Positions 51,117-59,728 of a stretch of 64,000 nucleotides of DNA are shown here, one piece after another (the first letter of the stretch is position 1; each line of letters starts with the position of its first letter). The translations under genes were made by a program, and so were the position numbers. The notes beneath the pieces were generated by a model, which made no database searches, was not told the origin of the DNA, and worked only from the letters and a program-made list of their open reading frames with translations. This stretch comes from CAZQFV01 sp964613665 (GTDB lineage: Bacteria > Chloroflexota > Chloroflexia > DTKN01): positions 13,821-77,820 of the forward strand of contig CAZTIG010000015.1 of assembly GCA_964613665.1 (NCBI GenBank), in the 5' to 3' direction.

Positions 51117-52957
51117 TGGCCAGCGACGGTTATAAGACTTTGTTGGGCATTCTTACGTCAAGCTGAAGCCGGAGCCAAGGCTGCAAATGGGGAACGATAG
51201 GCAGTCTGTTGCTCCGGCCGGTCAGCCATCAACTAATATGCCACCCGCGTCGAATTGACTGCCGCAGCCGTGGCCAGGTGTTGCAGATGGGTCTTGACCA
51301 ATCCGAGGTACCGGGAGCGGCGCAGATCAAAGGCGCGTGTACCCTGCGAGATCGTGCCCTCGATCCCGGCACGTTTGTTGTACTTCTCTTTGAACGTGGT
51401 GGTCTCCTGGCGTTCGCGGGCGGCCTGGAGCGTTTCGTATTCGAGCTGCGGCTTGAAGGTCACCGTTCGAACTCCGCGTTTGGATTGGGTACAATCAGGC
51501 TGATGGGCGCACACCAGGCAATCGGCCGGGGCAAAGTAGGCCGCGATATACTCGTGGCCGTATTTCTCTCGGCGCGTGTGCCAACTCTGGCTGTGCCGCC
51601 CCTGGGGACAAGTCACGATCTGGGCTGGCCAGTCAATGCGGAAACAATTGATCCCAAAGCCTTGTCCGGCCTTGTCTTGCCAACTACCACCCCCGCCGAC
51701 GGGGCCAATCAGGTCCACGCCGTGGTCGCGCCGGGCGTCGAGCAGGTTGACGACCGACACATAACCGGTATCGAGCAAGTGTTCCTCCGGCAGCAAGTCC
51801 TTGGTGGCCAGGTCCTGGTGAATCGCCGCCAGGGTCAAGCCATCCGTGGTCGTGGCTGCGGTCGTTTCGACGGCGGTGATCAGATGCAGTTCTTCGGGAC
51901 CACAGGTTTCCGTCAGGTGAACGGCATAGCCGGTCCAATTGGTCGCGCGTTTCGTGCGGTTGCGCGCCTCGATGTCGTCGGGCGAAACGATCAGGAGCTT
52001 GTGGGGCGGCAGGTCCGCCTCTTCGCGCCACTGGACCTGTTGTCCCTCCGTGTAATATTGTTGGATCCAAACCTGGCGCAGCACGTCTACCGCTGGCAGT
52101 TCCCGGAGCCAGGCTGGGGTCTTGGGGTGATAGAGCGCCTCCAGCAAGTGCACGCCATCTTGCCCAATCTGCAACCGCAACGCTTCCTGCTCGGTCTTTT
52201 CCTGGGGCAGCCGATAGACCTCAAAACGCCGCCGGTAACGGTCGAACCAGTCGGGGGTAATCTGCGTCAGCAACCATTGGGGCGCGGCCCGCGCCAGATC
52301 GTCCAAGACGCGGCGGAGGGTTTCGCCCACACATTCCAGGCGGTTCAACTGCCGCACGGCCGCCAAGACGTGCGTCGAATCCGTCCGTTGGACCCGCTTG
52401 TTTGGCAACAGACCCCGCCCCCGAATCCGTTCCAGCACCTGGTCGAACAGCTGCGCCTCCTGACCACCGGCCAGCAGCCGATCCCGGAATGGACTCAAGA
52501 TGGAATAGTGAAAGCCTGGATCCGTCAGCGCCAACCCGAGGAGGTACTTCCAGTCGATGCGACTCCGTACAGCGTCCGCGGCCTGGCGGTCAGTGAGCCC
52601 TTCCATAAATTGCAGGATGGTCACGATGGCCAGCAACCCGGGGGATTCGCCCGCCTGACCGCGCAGGGCAAACAACGCGGCAAAATCCTTGTCCTGGAAC
52701 AAGGGGCCCAATTCCTCCCGTATAGTCATATAGGCATTGCCCTTGGGGAAAGCAGCGCGGGCGACTTGAGCGGTGTCCTCGGGGATCGTAAAGTCGTGGG
52801 GCTGGTACAGCGCCATCAGAACCTCCTTGTCTTTGCGCATTGCCAAGTACCCCATATTATGCCCGATTCTCGCGATTTTGTCATGTCAGCCCAGGATGGT
52901 CGCCTGGTTTTCCTACCATAAGAATGCCCAACAAAGTCTTACAATCGTCGTTGGCCA
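51117..52957. mobile_element. IS1182-family insertion sequence
   Basis: The ends are a 23-bp perfect inverted repeat (51133-51155 with 52919-52941; core AAGACTTTGTTGGGCATTC) that continues outward as an imperfect match (TGGCCAGCGACGG against the complement of the right flank) to 51117 and 52957. One intact transposase lies between. No target duplication was seen by eye. Confidence 0.88.
51233..52816 (-). CDS. IS1182-family transposase
   Basis: The 527-residue product starts at ATG 52816 with AAGGAGG five bases upstream. The layout is that of IS1182/IS5-like DDE enzymes: an N-terminal LLAIVTILQFMEGLTDRQAADAVRSRIDWKYLLGL, RVQRTDSTHVLAAVR (first Asp), HLLDTGYVSVVNLL (second Asp) and a C-terminal KEKYNKRAGIEGTISQGTRAF with the catalytic Glu. 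A cysteine-rich insert (DCLVCAHQPDC) is typical of this family. The gene is intact within matching inverted repeats, so the element is potentially active. It landed between two secreted repeat genes. Confidence 0.93.
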   Translation of the reverse strand: MALYQPHDFTIPEDTAQVARAAFPKGNAYMTIREELGPLFQDKDFAALFALRGQAGESPGLLAIVTILQFMEGLTDRQAADAVRSRIDWKYLLGLALTDPGFHYSILSPFRDRLLAGGQEAQLFDQVLERIRGRGLLPNKRVQRTDSTHVLAAVRQLNRLECVGETLRRVLDDLARAAPQWLLTQITPDWFDRYRRRFEVYRLPQEKTEQEALRLQIGQDGVHLLEALYHPKTPAWLRELPAVDVLRQVWIQQYYTEGQQVQWREEADLPPHKLLIVSPDDIEARNRTKRATNWTGYAVHLTETCGPEELHLITAVETTAATTTDGLTLAAIHQDLATKDLLPEEHLLDTGYVSVVNLLDARRDHGVDLIGPVGGGGSWQDKAGQGFGINCFRIDWPAQIVTCPQGRHSQSWHTRREKYGHEYIAAYFAPADCLVCAHQPDCTQSKRGVRTVTFKPQLEYETLQAARERQETTTFKEKYNKRAGIEGTISQGTRAFDLRRSRYLGLVKTHLQHLATAAAVNSTRVAY

Positions 52958-53063
52958 ACGCTCTTTCCCGGATGTGCTATCATCAGGCCTACAGGAGAGC
53001 TTTCAGATGAGGTTGCCTTGCAGGCAAGTCGTTCAATCGCTACGGAGCAGAGGAGGAGAATCC

Positions 53064-55667
53064 ATGAAGCGAGCAGTTGTGTACCTGACCGTCGTGTTGC
53101 TGCTGACCCTTTCCCTGGTTCCGGTGATGGCCCAGTGGTCAGAAGGGGAACAAGAGGAAATCCTGCCACGAGCAGATGGTTCCGCAGACCGGGCGGAAAG
53201 CCCGGGAGTTGGGCCGGCGGCGACTGCGGCAACGCCGGCAGGCGCGGGCTGGCCGCTGACATGGGAGATTGAGCGGGTGGACGCGCCCAAGTCGTTCAGT
53301 AACATGGGAAGCCGCAACCTGGCCCTGGACACCGCGGGGCATCCCCACATCGCCTATGGTGCTGACCACCTCTACTATGCCTGGCACGATGGGAGCCAGT
53401 GGCACCTGGAAACGGCAGACGACTCCTGGGTAGTAGGCAGGTACACCTCGCTGGCCCTGGACACTGCCGGCCGGCCGCACATCAGTTACTACGCCGGCTA
53501 CCCCAATTACGATCTCAGGTACGCCTACTTCGACGGCACGGCCTGGTTCACCGCGACGGTGGACGCGGCCGGGTATGTGGGAGCATACACCTCGTTGGCC
53601 CTGGACACCGCCGGCCGGCCGCACATCAGTTACTACGACTCCACCAACGGCGACCTGAAGTACGCCTACTTCGACGGCACGGCCTGGTTCACCGCGACGG
53701 TGGATGCGGCCGGGTACGTGGGAGAATACACCTCGCTGGCCCTGGACACCACGGGGCAGCCGCACATCAGTTACCTTGACTCGACCAACTACGACCTCAG
53801 GTACGCCTACTACGACGGCACGGCCTGGTTCACCGCGACGGTGGACGCGGCCGGGGACGTGGGAGCATACACCTCGTTGGCCCTGGACACCGCCGGCCGG
53901 CCGCACATCAGTTACTACGACTCCACCAACGGCGACCTGAAGTACGCCTACTTCGACGGCACGGCCTGGTTCACCGCGACGGTGGATGCGGCCGGGTACG
54001 TGGGAGAATACACCTCGCTGGCCCTGGACACCACGGGGCAGCCGCACATCAGTTACTCCGGCGGCGGCTTGAGATATGCCTACTCCGACGGCACGGCCTG
54101 GTTCACCGAGACGGTGGATGCGGCCGGGTATGTGGGAGAGTACACCTCGCTGGCCCTGGATTCATCCGGCCGGCCACGCATCAGCTACTACGACGATACC
54201 AACGATGGCCTCAAGTACGCCTACTACGACGGCACGGCCTGGTTCACCCAGACGGTGGATGCAGGCGGGGATGTGGGCATGTATACCTCGCTGGCCCTGG
54301 ACGGGGCTGGCCGGCCACACGTCAGCTACTATGACTCCACCAACGGTGACCTCAGGTACGCCTACCAAGATGGCTTCTCCTGGCAGCTCCGGACAGTGGA
54401 CTCGGCTGGGGCCGTAGGCAGCGGCGCCTCGCTGGCGCTGGATACTGCCGGCCGGCCGCACATCAGTTACTCCGACGACACCAACCTCGACTTGAAGTAT
54501 GCCTACTATGACGGCTCCACCTGGCAGATCCAGACGGTGAACAACGGCGGAAACTGGGTGGGGGGGGACACCTCGCTGGCCCTGGATATAGATGACCGGC
54601 CACACATCAGTTACTTCGGTGGCGGCCCGGAGGGTGTGTACAATGACCAGCCACATAGCATTCACTCCGGCGGCGGCTTGAGATATGCCTACTACGACGG
54701 CACGGCCTGGTTCACCGAGACGGTGGATGCGGCCGGGGACGTGTGGGATTACGCCTCACTGGCCCTGGACACCACGGGGCAGCCGCACATCACTTACTCC
54801 GGCGGCGGCTTGAGATATGCCTACTCCGACGGCACGGCCTGGTTCACCGNNNNNNNNNNNNNNNNNNNNNNNNNNNNNNNNNNNNNNNNNNNNNNNNNNN
54901 NNNNNNNNNNNNNNNNNNNNNNNNNNNNNNNNNNNNNNNNNNNNNNNNNGACGGTGGATGCGGCCGGGTACGTGGGAGAATACACCTCGCTGGCCCTGGA
55001 CACCACGGGGCAGCCGCACATCAGTTACTCCGGCGGCGGCTTGAGATATGCCTACTCCGACGGCACGGCCTGGTTCACCGAGACGGTGGATGCGGCCGGG
55101 TATGTGGGAGAGTACACCTCGCTGGCCCTGGATTCATCCGGCCGGCCGCACATCAGTTACTACGACTGGTTGTACGGCGACCTCAAATACGCCTACGTCT
55201 ACGCCTTTCCGGTGGAGGGAATCATTTCGCCGGCGGGGGGACCCGTTTCCTCCACCGTGGACCAGACTGAGTACACCTTTCCCGCCGGGGCCTTTAGCGA
55301 AACGGTCCGCGTCGTCCACGTTCCTCGCGCTCCCTCTGGCGTCCCCGCCCCCGGCGGCACGCTCGCCGGCATCCACCACTTTTACAGCGCCACCGCTGTC
55401 TACTCGGACACGGGCCAGCCGGCCGTACTCGTCCCCGGGGCAACCTACACGGTCACCATCGGCTACACCGACCAAGAACGGGGGAGCGTGCGGGAGGAGA
55501 CGCTGGCTCTGTACCGCTGGAACGGCAGCGATTGGACATCGGCCGGAATTCCCAGCACGATCGATCCCGGGACCGACCGGGTTACCGCCCAGGTCGGTTC
55601 CCTCGGCCTCTTCGGGGTGTTGGGCGAGCCCTGGCGGGTCTACCTGCCGGTGGTCATGCGCCACTGA
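53064..55667 (+). CDS. Secreted repeat protein 4 with near-identical tandem repeats (contains assembly gap)
   Basis: ATG 53064 has AGGAGGAG upstream and opens a signal peptide (MKRAVVYLTVVLLLTLSLVPVMA). At least thirteen 47-residue repeats (YTSLALDTAGRPHISYYDS...LKYAYFDGTAWFT) follow; several are almost identical at DNA level, and a 100-N gap (54850-54949) lies inside them, so the true repeat number is unknown. A ZU5/beta-sandwich-like domain follows (GIISPAGGPVSSTVDQTEYTF style), and the end is WRVYLPVVMRH. It is the most homogeneous of the four paralogues, consistent with recent repeat expansion. It is likely a large surface or extracellular binding protein. Confidence 0.85.
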   Translation: MKRAVVYLTVVLLLTLSLVPVMAQWSEGEQEEILPRADGSADRAESPGVGPAATAATPAGAGWPLTWEIERVDAPKSFSNMGSRNLALDTAGHPHIAYGADHLYYAWHDGSQWHLETADDSWVVGRYTSLALDTAGRPHISYYAGYPNYDLRYAYFDGTAWFTATVDAAGYVGAYTSLALDTAGRPHISYYDSTNGDLKYAYFDGTAWFTATVDAAGYVGEYTSLALDTTGQPHISYLDSTNYDLRYAYYDGTAWFTATVDAAGDVGAYTSLALDTAGRPHISYYDSTNGDLKYAYFDGTAWFTATVDAAGYVGEYTSLALDTTGQPHISYSGGGLRYAYSDGTAWFTETVDAAGYVGEYTSLALDSSGRPRISYYDDTNDGLKYAYYDGTAWFTQTVDAGGDVGMYTSLALDGAGRPHVSYYDSTNGDLRYAYQDGFSWQLRTVDSAGAVGSGASLALDTAGRPHISYSDDTNLDLKYAYYDGSTWQIQTVNNGGNWVGGDTSLALDIDDRPHISYFGGGPEGVYNDQPHSIHSGGGLRYAYYDGTAWFTETVDAAGDVWDYASLALDTTGQPHITYSGGGLRYAYSDGTAWFTXXXXXXXXXXXXXXXXXXXXXXXXXXXXXXXXXXTVDAAGYVGEYTSLALDTTGQPHISYSGGGLRYAYSDGTAWFTETVDAAGYVGEYTSLALDSSGRPHISYYDWLYGDLKYAYVYAFPVEGIISPAGGPVSSTVDQTEYTFPAGAFSETVRVVHVPRAPSGVPAPGGTLAGIHHFYSATAVYSDTGQPAVLVPGATYTVTIGYTDQERGSVREETLALYRWNGSDWTSAGIPSTIDPGTDRVTAQVGSLGLFGVLGEPWRVYLPVVMRH
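53510..55170 (+). repeat. Tandem 141-bp coding repeats with 100-N gap
   Basis: Units of 141 bp encoding one propeller blade repeat in tandem; blocks near 53640-53770 and 53922-54050 are almost identical, as are those on either side of the N run at 54850-54949. The gap is probably a collapsed repeat joined by read pairing. Confidence 0.8.
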
Positions 55668-55672
55668 CACGC

Positions 55673-55716
55673 AAGGCAGAGCCGGGGCAGGCCCAGACCC
55701 GCCCCGGCTCTGCCTT
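55673..55716 (+). terminator. Strong hairpin after repeat protein 4
   Basis: AAGGCAGAGCCGGGGC and GCCCCGGCTCTGCCTT form a perfect 16-bp stem with a 12-base loop, starting 5 bases after the stop codon. There is no long T-tract, so it may act as a terminator or an mRNA 3' stabiliser. Confidence 0.7.
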
Positions 55717-55807
55717 GCCCTGGACCTGACAACAGCCTCCCCCATCCCCTCGTAACGCCTCGTTCGGCAGGGGCTCACTCGACGGCGCATCGATTCGGGG
55801 TAGACCT

Positions 55808-56019
55808 ATGCACCGCCTTTGGTACAAGGTCTGCAGCAGGGCCAGGCCGTCGATCCCCCGCTCCCGGTGGCCAGCCTCCCCCGTGGGACGCGGATCACCG
55901 GAACCACCGCCATCCGTCGCCGCAGCCGGGCCCTCTCCGCGGTCTACGCCCTGGCCGCCGACGCCGAGCAGGCCCGGCAGGTCTTTGAGGAAGCGGGTGA
56001 GCGTCTGCTTGCGCCGTGA
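55808..56019 (+). pseudogene. 70-residue family, copy 1, frameshifted
   Basis: Compared with the intact copy at 58936 this 212-base stretch lacks one base after codon 8 (CTGGCAG has become CTGCAG). The start MHRLWYKV is therefore out of frame with the remainder, QGQAVDPPLPVASLPRGTRI and ALAADAEQARQVFEEA. Length and sequence otherwise match, so the loss looks recent or may be a base error. Confidence 0.75.
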
Positions 56020-56207
56020 CGATTCTACCCACAACCGCCGCCACCCGGCGCCCATCCAATGGGACTGCGGGGGGCGGCTATGGACCAGGGCGGCGACACG
56101 GCTGCGGGGTGGTCGGGGGAGGGATGGCTGCGGATCATTGTGCCGGGGCGATGTCCCCAACCGGAAACGCTTCCGCGGCGTGAGTACCGCTCCGGCCTGA
56201 AGCGTGG

Positions 56208-56213
56208 TATAAT
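56208..56213 (+). promoter_or_regulatory. TATAAT box for structured RNA copy B
   Basis: A perfect TATAAT precedes the second structured RNA at the same distance as in copy A. The -35 hexamer 17 bases upstream (TACCGC) is poor. Confidence 0.5.
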
Positions 56214-56219
56214 GGAACC

Positions 56220-56350
56220 CGAACAAGTGAACGAGAAAGCCCCACGGCCTTGCCGAGCCTGGGGCCGGCCAGGGCGGGGAGATCGTCCCGGCAAGCGTAT
56301 ATAGCACACCAGCGCCCGTCCTGGCAAGTCACCGGGCGGGCGTGGCGTAT
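56220..56350 (+). ncRNA. Putative structured RNA, family I, copy B, in the leader of the downstream gene
   Basis: Stems correspond to copy A at 9375: GCCCC/GGGGC (56239-56243 with 56261-56265) with inner GGC/GCC; a second hairpin GGGA...TCCC where copy A has GGCG...CGCC; the shared GGCCAGGGCGGG and TAGCACACC; and a CGCCCG/CGGGCG hairpin with a 14-base loop. Here the last hairpin is not followed by a T-tract but ends about 15 bases before the GGAGG ribosome site of the gene at 56364, so it could control translation. Confidence 0.5.
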
Positions 56351-56363
56351 TATGGAGGCTAAG

Positions 56364-57875
56364 ATGGCCGAGCCGCAAAAAGTAGAATTCCTGCTGAGGA
56401 CCAACACGGAGACACTGGTCTCGCGGTTGAGGTACTGGACACGGAAGGTTGGCTCCCGTACATTCCCCTCCTCGGCAGGGGAGATAAGGCTGCGGCCGGC
56501 CAAAGTCGGATCTTCGGCCTTTGAGGGCCGAACTGTGGTAGAGATGCGTGGATCGAATGCCGGCGCCGCGCTGGGGGCCGTGATCTCGTTCGAGGTCTTC
56601 CAACACAACGACGCCGAGGTCAAAGTCGTTGCCAAGTGTGCCCACTCTGGTGTGGGGGTCTACTTTGACGAACTGGTGGCGACGACTAGGCGGGAGTGGG
56701 AGTACTCCGAACCGGCCGTAGGTGAGCAAGGGGCAGCCGGGCGCCCTGGCAGGCCGGCAGGTCAAGCGCCGGATGAACTGAGCAAGATCACCTTGATTCT
56801 CAGCGCTGACAGTCAGACCGTGGTGCTGCGCCGGCTCAAGGAGTACTCCCGGTTTGACGCCGTTCGGCACGCTGGGGCAGGATGGGAATACGGCTTCGCC
56901 GACCCGGGGCCGCGCGACGGGTACGAGGAAGACACCTGGGTAATGGAGGTGAACGGGTTTCCTCCCGCGGCTTCCGACACGGAGTGGACTACGGATTCCG
57001 TGTGCGCCCGGCTTCGGGCAAGCCCGCTTGGCGATGGGCGAACCAGACTGGTGATCGAGGCCAACACCGCGCTGTGGCCGTGGGCCGAGGATCTGGCGTA
57101 CCAGGCATGTACCTGGTGGGGCGGGGTACAGGAGGGCAGCGACACAGGGGATATTGCCTCGTCTGAGGTGCAACCCGGGGTCTTCCATGGCGGTGTTGAG
57201 TACTTCCGCGGGCTGATGGAGAGACTTGCCAGCCTGCATGGGCGACGCTGGACTTCGCCGGAAGGCGTGCAACTGGAATTCCGCGAGGTAAGGAAGACCG
57301 TCGCGCGCGACGGTGTCTATCCTGGAGCATACGGCTCAAGGCTTGCACCGCAAGACGATGTTACTCCCTCTATCTGTAGCGCGTGGGGAGTGGAGGTGTA
57401 CGTGCCGGCCATCAACGGCATAATAGGGGAATGTCCCGGCTATGCATCCATCGAAGCCTACGAGCAACCCGACGGAAAGAGCACACTGGTGTACTTCCGA
57501 GACGGCCGCTACCCGTGGGACGCCAGGGAGAAAAACCCGATAGGCCCGGCCTTTGGGCAATTTCGTGAGCTGATCGTGGCAGAGATGCAGAGCGCGGCCC
57601 CCCAGCCCGAGGAGGATACTTTTGACGGCTACGAGAGAGGCCTGAAGCGACTGCTGAAAGAGTTGGGACCGGACCATCCCCGTTACCTTGAAGCACTTGG
57701 GTTTCAGCAGCGTCTGATGGAGAATATTGGACGTGTCAGACAGTATGGTGACAAGGATAGTTTGGAATCGGGGCGGGCGGAGATCATCCGGTATCTGAAT
57801 CAACTGGCTTTGAGTGTGTTGGGAAGGTCTTTCAACGACATGAGCCAGGACACTCGTGCACCCTCTACCGGATGA
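56364..57875 (+). CDS. Unknown 503-residue protein with C-terminal helical adaptor-like module
   Basis: The ATG at 56364 has GGAGG five bases upstream, right after structured RNA copy B. Residues 1-390 form three beta-rich units with recurring motifs (VEFLLRTNTETLVSRL; ITLILSADSQTVVLRRL; FRGLMERLASLHGRRW), possibly START/SRPBCC-like or a repeated unknown fold. The last 75 residues (GLKRLLKELGPDHPRYLEALGFQQRLMENIGRVRQYGD...LNQLALSVLGRSFNDM) resemble a helical module I associate with Chloroflexota STAND and conflict proteins, where it acts as an adaptor to effector proteins; this is from memory. No enzyme motif is seen and there is no signal peptide. Confidence 0.65.
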   Translation: MAEPQKVEFLLRTNTETLVSRLRYWTRKVGSRTFPSSAGEIRLRPAKVGSSAFEGRTVVEMRGSNAGAALGAVISFEVFQHNDAEVKVVAKCAHSGVGVYFDELVATTRREWEYSEPAVGEQGAAGRPGRPAGQAPDELSKITLILSADSQTVVLRRLKEYSRFDAVRHAGAGWEYGFADPGPRDGYEEDTWVMEVNGFPPAASDTEWTTDSVCARLRASPLGDGRTRLVIEANTALWPWAEDLAYQACTWWGGVQEGSDTGDIASSEVQPGVFHGGVEYFRGLMERLASLHGRRWTSPEGVQLEFREVRKTVARDGVYPGAYGSRLAPQDDVTPSICSAWGVEVYVPAINGIIGECPGYASIEAYEQPDGKSTLVYFRDGRYPWDAREKNPIGPAFGQFRELIVAEMQSAAPQPEEDTFDGYERGLKRLLKELGPDHPRYLEALGFQQRLMENIGRVRQYGDKDSLESGRAEIIRYLNQLALSVLGRSFNDMSQDTRAPSTG

Positions 57876-58036
57876 TTGGGAAAGGGGAGGTCCACTACAG
57901 GCCCAGAGAAGGGTCCCGGCGTCATCTCTCTGTGCCGCGGCAGAGGACAAAGGCATGGGCCGGCAAGTTGTACAGGGAGTCAGAGCTGGGCGAACAGGCG
58001 GCCATATCTCGGGCGATGGCCACTGGTGTGGCAGCC

Positions 58037-58376
58037 TCAAGCAAGGCCTACTGACAGCTCGCCTTCACAGACCGCCACTCTCCCTCCCACCTTCCTCGCC
58101 CTCAGATTCCGCTTGCGTATCCATAGGTGGGTGGTGGCGACGGGCACGCCGGCCCTACTCGCTGGCTCCCTCATCGTGATCCAGCCGGGCGGGATAGTGA
58201 TCTCCCCAAGCGAGGCCTCCTCGACGAGGTACCTGCAGCCCTGCCGCCGCACCCGCAGCTGGCCGGCGTGGATCCGGCGGATGATCTCCCTCGCAGTGAC
58301 CCCCAGGCGCTGCCCAGCCTCTGTCGTCGAGATCCATCCGGGCGGAAGGGTGCCGTGACCTATCCAGCGTAGCCCC
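58037..58376 (-). pseudogene. Remnant of a multi-HTH protein
   Basis: Minus strand encodes LPPGWISTTEAGQRLGVTAR, REIIRRIHAGQLRVRR, YLVEEASLGEITIPPGWIT and a final HTH unit (REPASRAGVPVATTHLWIRKRNL), closely similar to units of the five-HTH protein at 30676-31451 (VEEASLAGLVVPPGWI). No start codon with a ribosome site is available and the N-terminal units are gone. Confidence 0.65.
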
Positions 58377-58863
58377 GTCAGGTTCTCACCTGGTGGCTGA
58401 GGCTGGTCAACCCCGGGCTTGCAGAAAGCCCGTGACAGAAGTCATAGGGTGGTTGACACGGCCATCGTGTAGAGTTCCCAGTCAGTCACCGGCCGTGCAG
58501 TCGTTACCCCATACCCTGCCTGGCCGATTCGCTAACTGGTTACTGGCATCTCAGGAGCATCTGGACGATTTCCTCCCATTGTTCTTCGTCCGTCCTCACC
58601 ACCCACCCCCCGCACCCCACGCTCAGCGCCGGCCGCACCAGCGGCGACCACGCCGGCGTCCTGCTTCCCTCCGCCCCCAGCCGGCCCACTCCTCCCGCAG
58701 ACGGGTGAGCGCATCTACCGTGGGGGGCAAACCACCGCGTTGGCCGAAAAGAGTCCCCGCGCAATCACCGAAAGTGCACCATCCTGGCCGGAGCGCCCGC
58801 GCTCATGGAAAAGTAACCCTTTTGATCGCCGGAAGTGACCCACCAGCGCGCCTCTGCCCTTTT

Positions 58864-58892
58864 TTGACAACTCGCCCCCCACCGGCTACAAT
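58864..58892 (+). promoter_or_regulatory. Promoter of the intact 70-residue family gene
   Basis: A perfect TTGACA (58864-58869), a 17-base spacer and TACAAT (58887-58892). A small leader hairpin AGGCAA/TTGCCT (58902-58917) precedes the ribosome site. Confidence 0.8.
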
Positions 58893-58935
58893 AGCAGCAC
58901 AAGGCAACCTCTTGCCTCTCGGAAAGGAGGTAACG

Positions 58936-59148
58936 ATGCATCGTTTCTGGTTCAGAATCTGGCAGCAAGGCCAATCGCTCGATCCCCCGCTCCCGGTGGC
59001 CAGCCTCCCCCGTGGGACGCGGATCACCGGGACCTTTGCCATCCGTCGCCGCAGCCGGGCCCTCGCCGAGGTCTACGCCCTGGCCGCCGACGCCGGGGAG
59101 GCAAGGCAGATATTGGAGAAAGCGCGAGGGCTCCTGCCTAACCGCTGA
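58936..59148 (+). CDS. 70-residue basic protein, intact copy of a three-member family
   Basis: The ATG at 58936 follows AAAGGAGG. The product MHRFWFRIWQQGQ...PPLPVASLPRGTRITGTFAIRRRSRALAEVYALAADAGEARQILEKAR has 70 residues: a short aromatic N-terminus, a Pro-rich beta segment and a C-terminal helix. It has a strong promoter of its own. The copies at 55808 (one-base deletion) and 62890 (in-frame TAG) share more than half of their residues. I do not recognise the family; size and gene dosage are reminiscent of toxin-antitoxin or small regulatory proteins, but this is only a guess. Confidence 0.7.
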   Translation: MHRFWFRIWQQGQSLDPPLPVASLPRGTRITGTFAIRRRSRALAEVYALAADAGEARQILEKARGLLPNR

Positions 59149-59365
59149 GTTCAGGCTGAGTTCCACAAGCCCCTGCGCCGTAGCATAGGTGGGCCGCCAC
59201 GCAGGGAACCGACCACCATGACCATGCCGGAGAGTGGTATGCTGCTTGGACATGCAGAGACAGCCTTTCCTCGGGTTGGGAATCCAACTCGAACAAAGCA
59301 GACATGGAAAGGGCCCGCGAAGGGCTATTGGTCCACGCTGGCAAAGACATCATGCTGGACGGTGC

Positions 59366-59728
59366 GAAACCGCTGCATCCCACTCCACTGCGTTGCGCCG
59401 GGCCGGCCTGCTCGTGTCGGAGATAGCCGGTCTCCAAGTGGAGGACCTGGAGCTGGGCCCGCGCTCTGGTCGAGTGCGGGTACGTTCCGGTAAGGGGAGC
59501 AAGGAACGATCCGTTCCGCTCGACGCTACCGCCAGGAACGCCTTGAAGGACTACCTGAAGAAACGGCCGGCCTTTGCCGGGGTCACCCATATCTTTGTCA
59601 GCCAAAAGGGCCACAGGATGTCGAGCCGGGCGATCGAGCGGGTAGTGCGGGATTGCGCCCGCCTGGCCGGCCATATGGCGACTGGCTCATTCTTCCCGGA
59701 AGGTACCTCGTTCGTTCACTGCCAGTAG
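59366..59728 (+). pseudogene. Tyrosine recombinase fragment
   Basis: The fragment RRAGLLVSEIAGLQVEDLEL, RSGKGSKERSVPLDATARNALKDYL and THIFVSQKGHRMSSRAIERVVRDCARLAG matches the first half of the catalytic domain of Xer-type recombinases. The catalytic Arg of the LRVSE motif is replaced by Leu, and the HxxR, His and Tyr motifs are missing after LAGHMATG. The N-terminal domain is not recognisable, so the gene is dead. Confidence 0.75.

Larger units (their letters stand above)
57876..58930. other. Long region with one gene remnant
   Basis: About 1050 bases without an intact gene. It contains the helix-turn-helix remnant at 58037-58376 (minus) and, at its right end, the promoter and leader of the 58936 gene. 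The stretch 58377-58860 shows no convincing feature. Confidence 0.5.

Noticed and set aside
51209..52921. A 570-residue open frame on the plus strand across the IS1182 element
   Set aside because: It runs antisense to an intact transposase and has no recognisable domain or ribosome site.
53510..55170. Regular repeats that might suggest a CRISPR array
   Set aside because: The units are 141 bp, coding, in frame and without unique spacers; they encode propeller blades.
58765..59253. A 162-residue minus-strand frame over the 70-residue gene
   Set aside because: It is antisense to the intact small gene, which has a strong promoter and ribosome site, and carries no motif.
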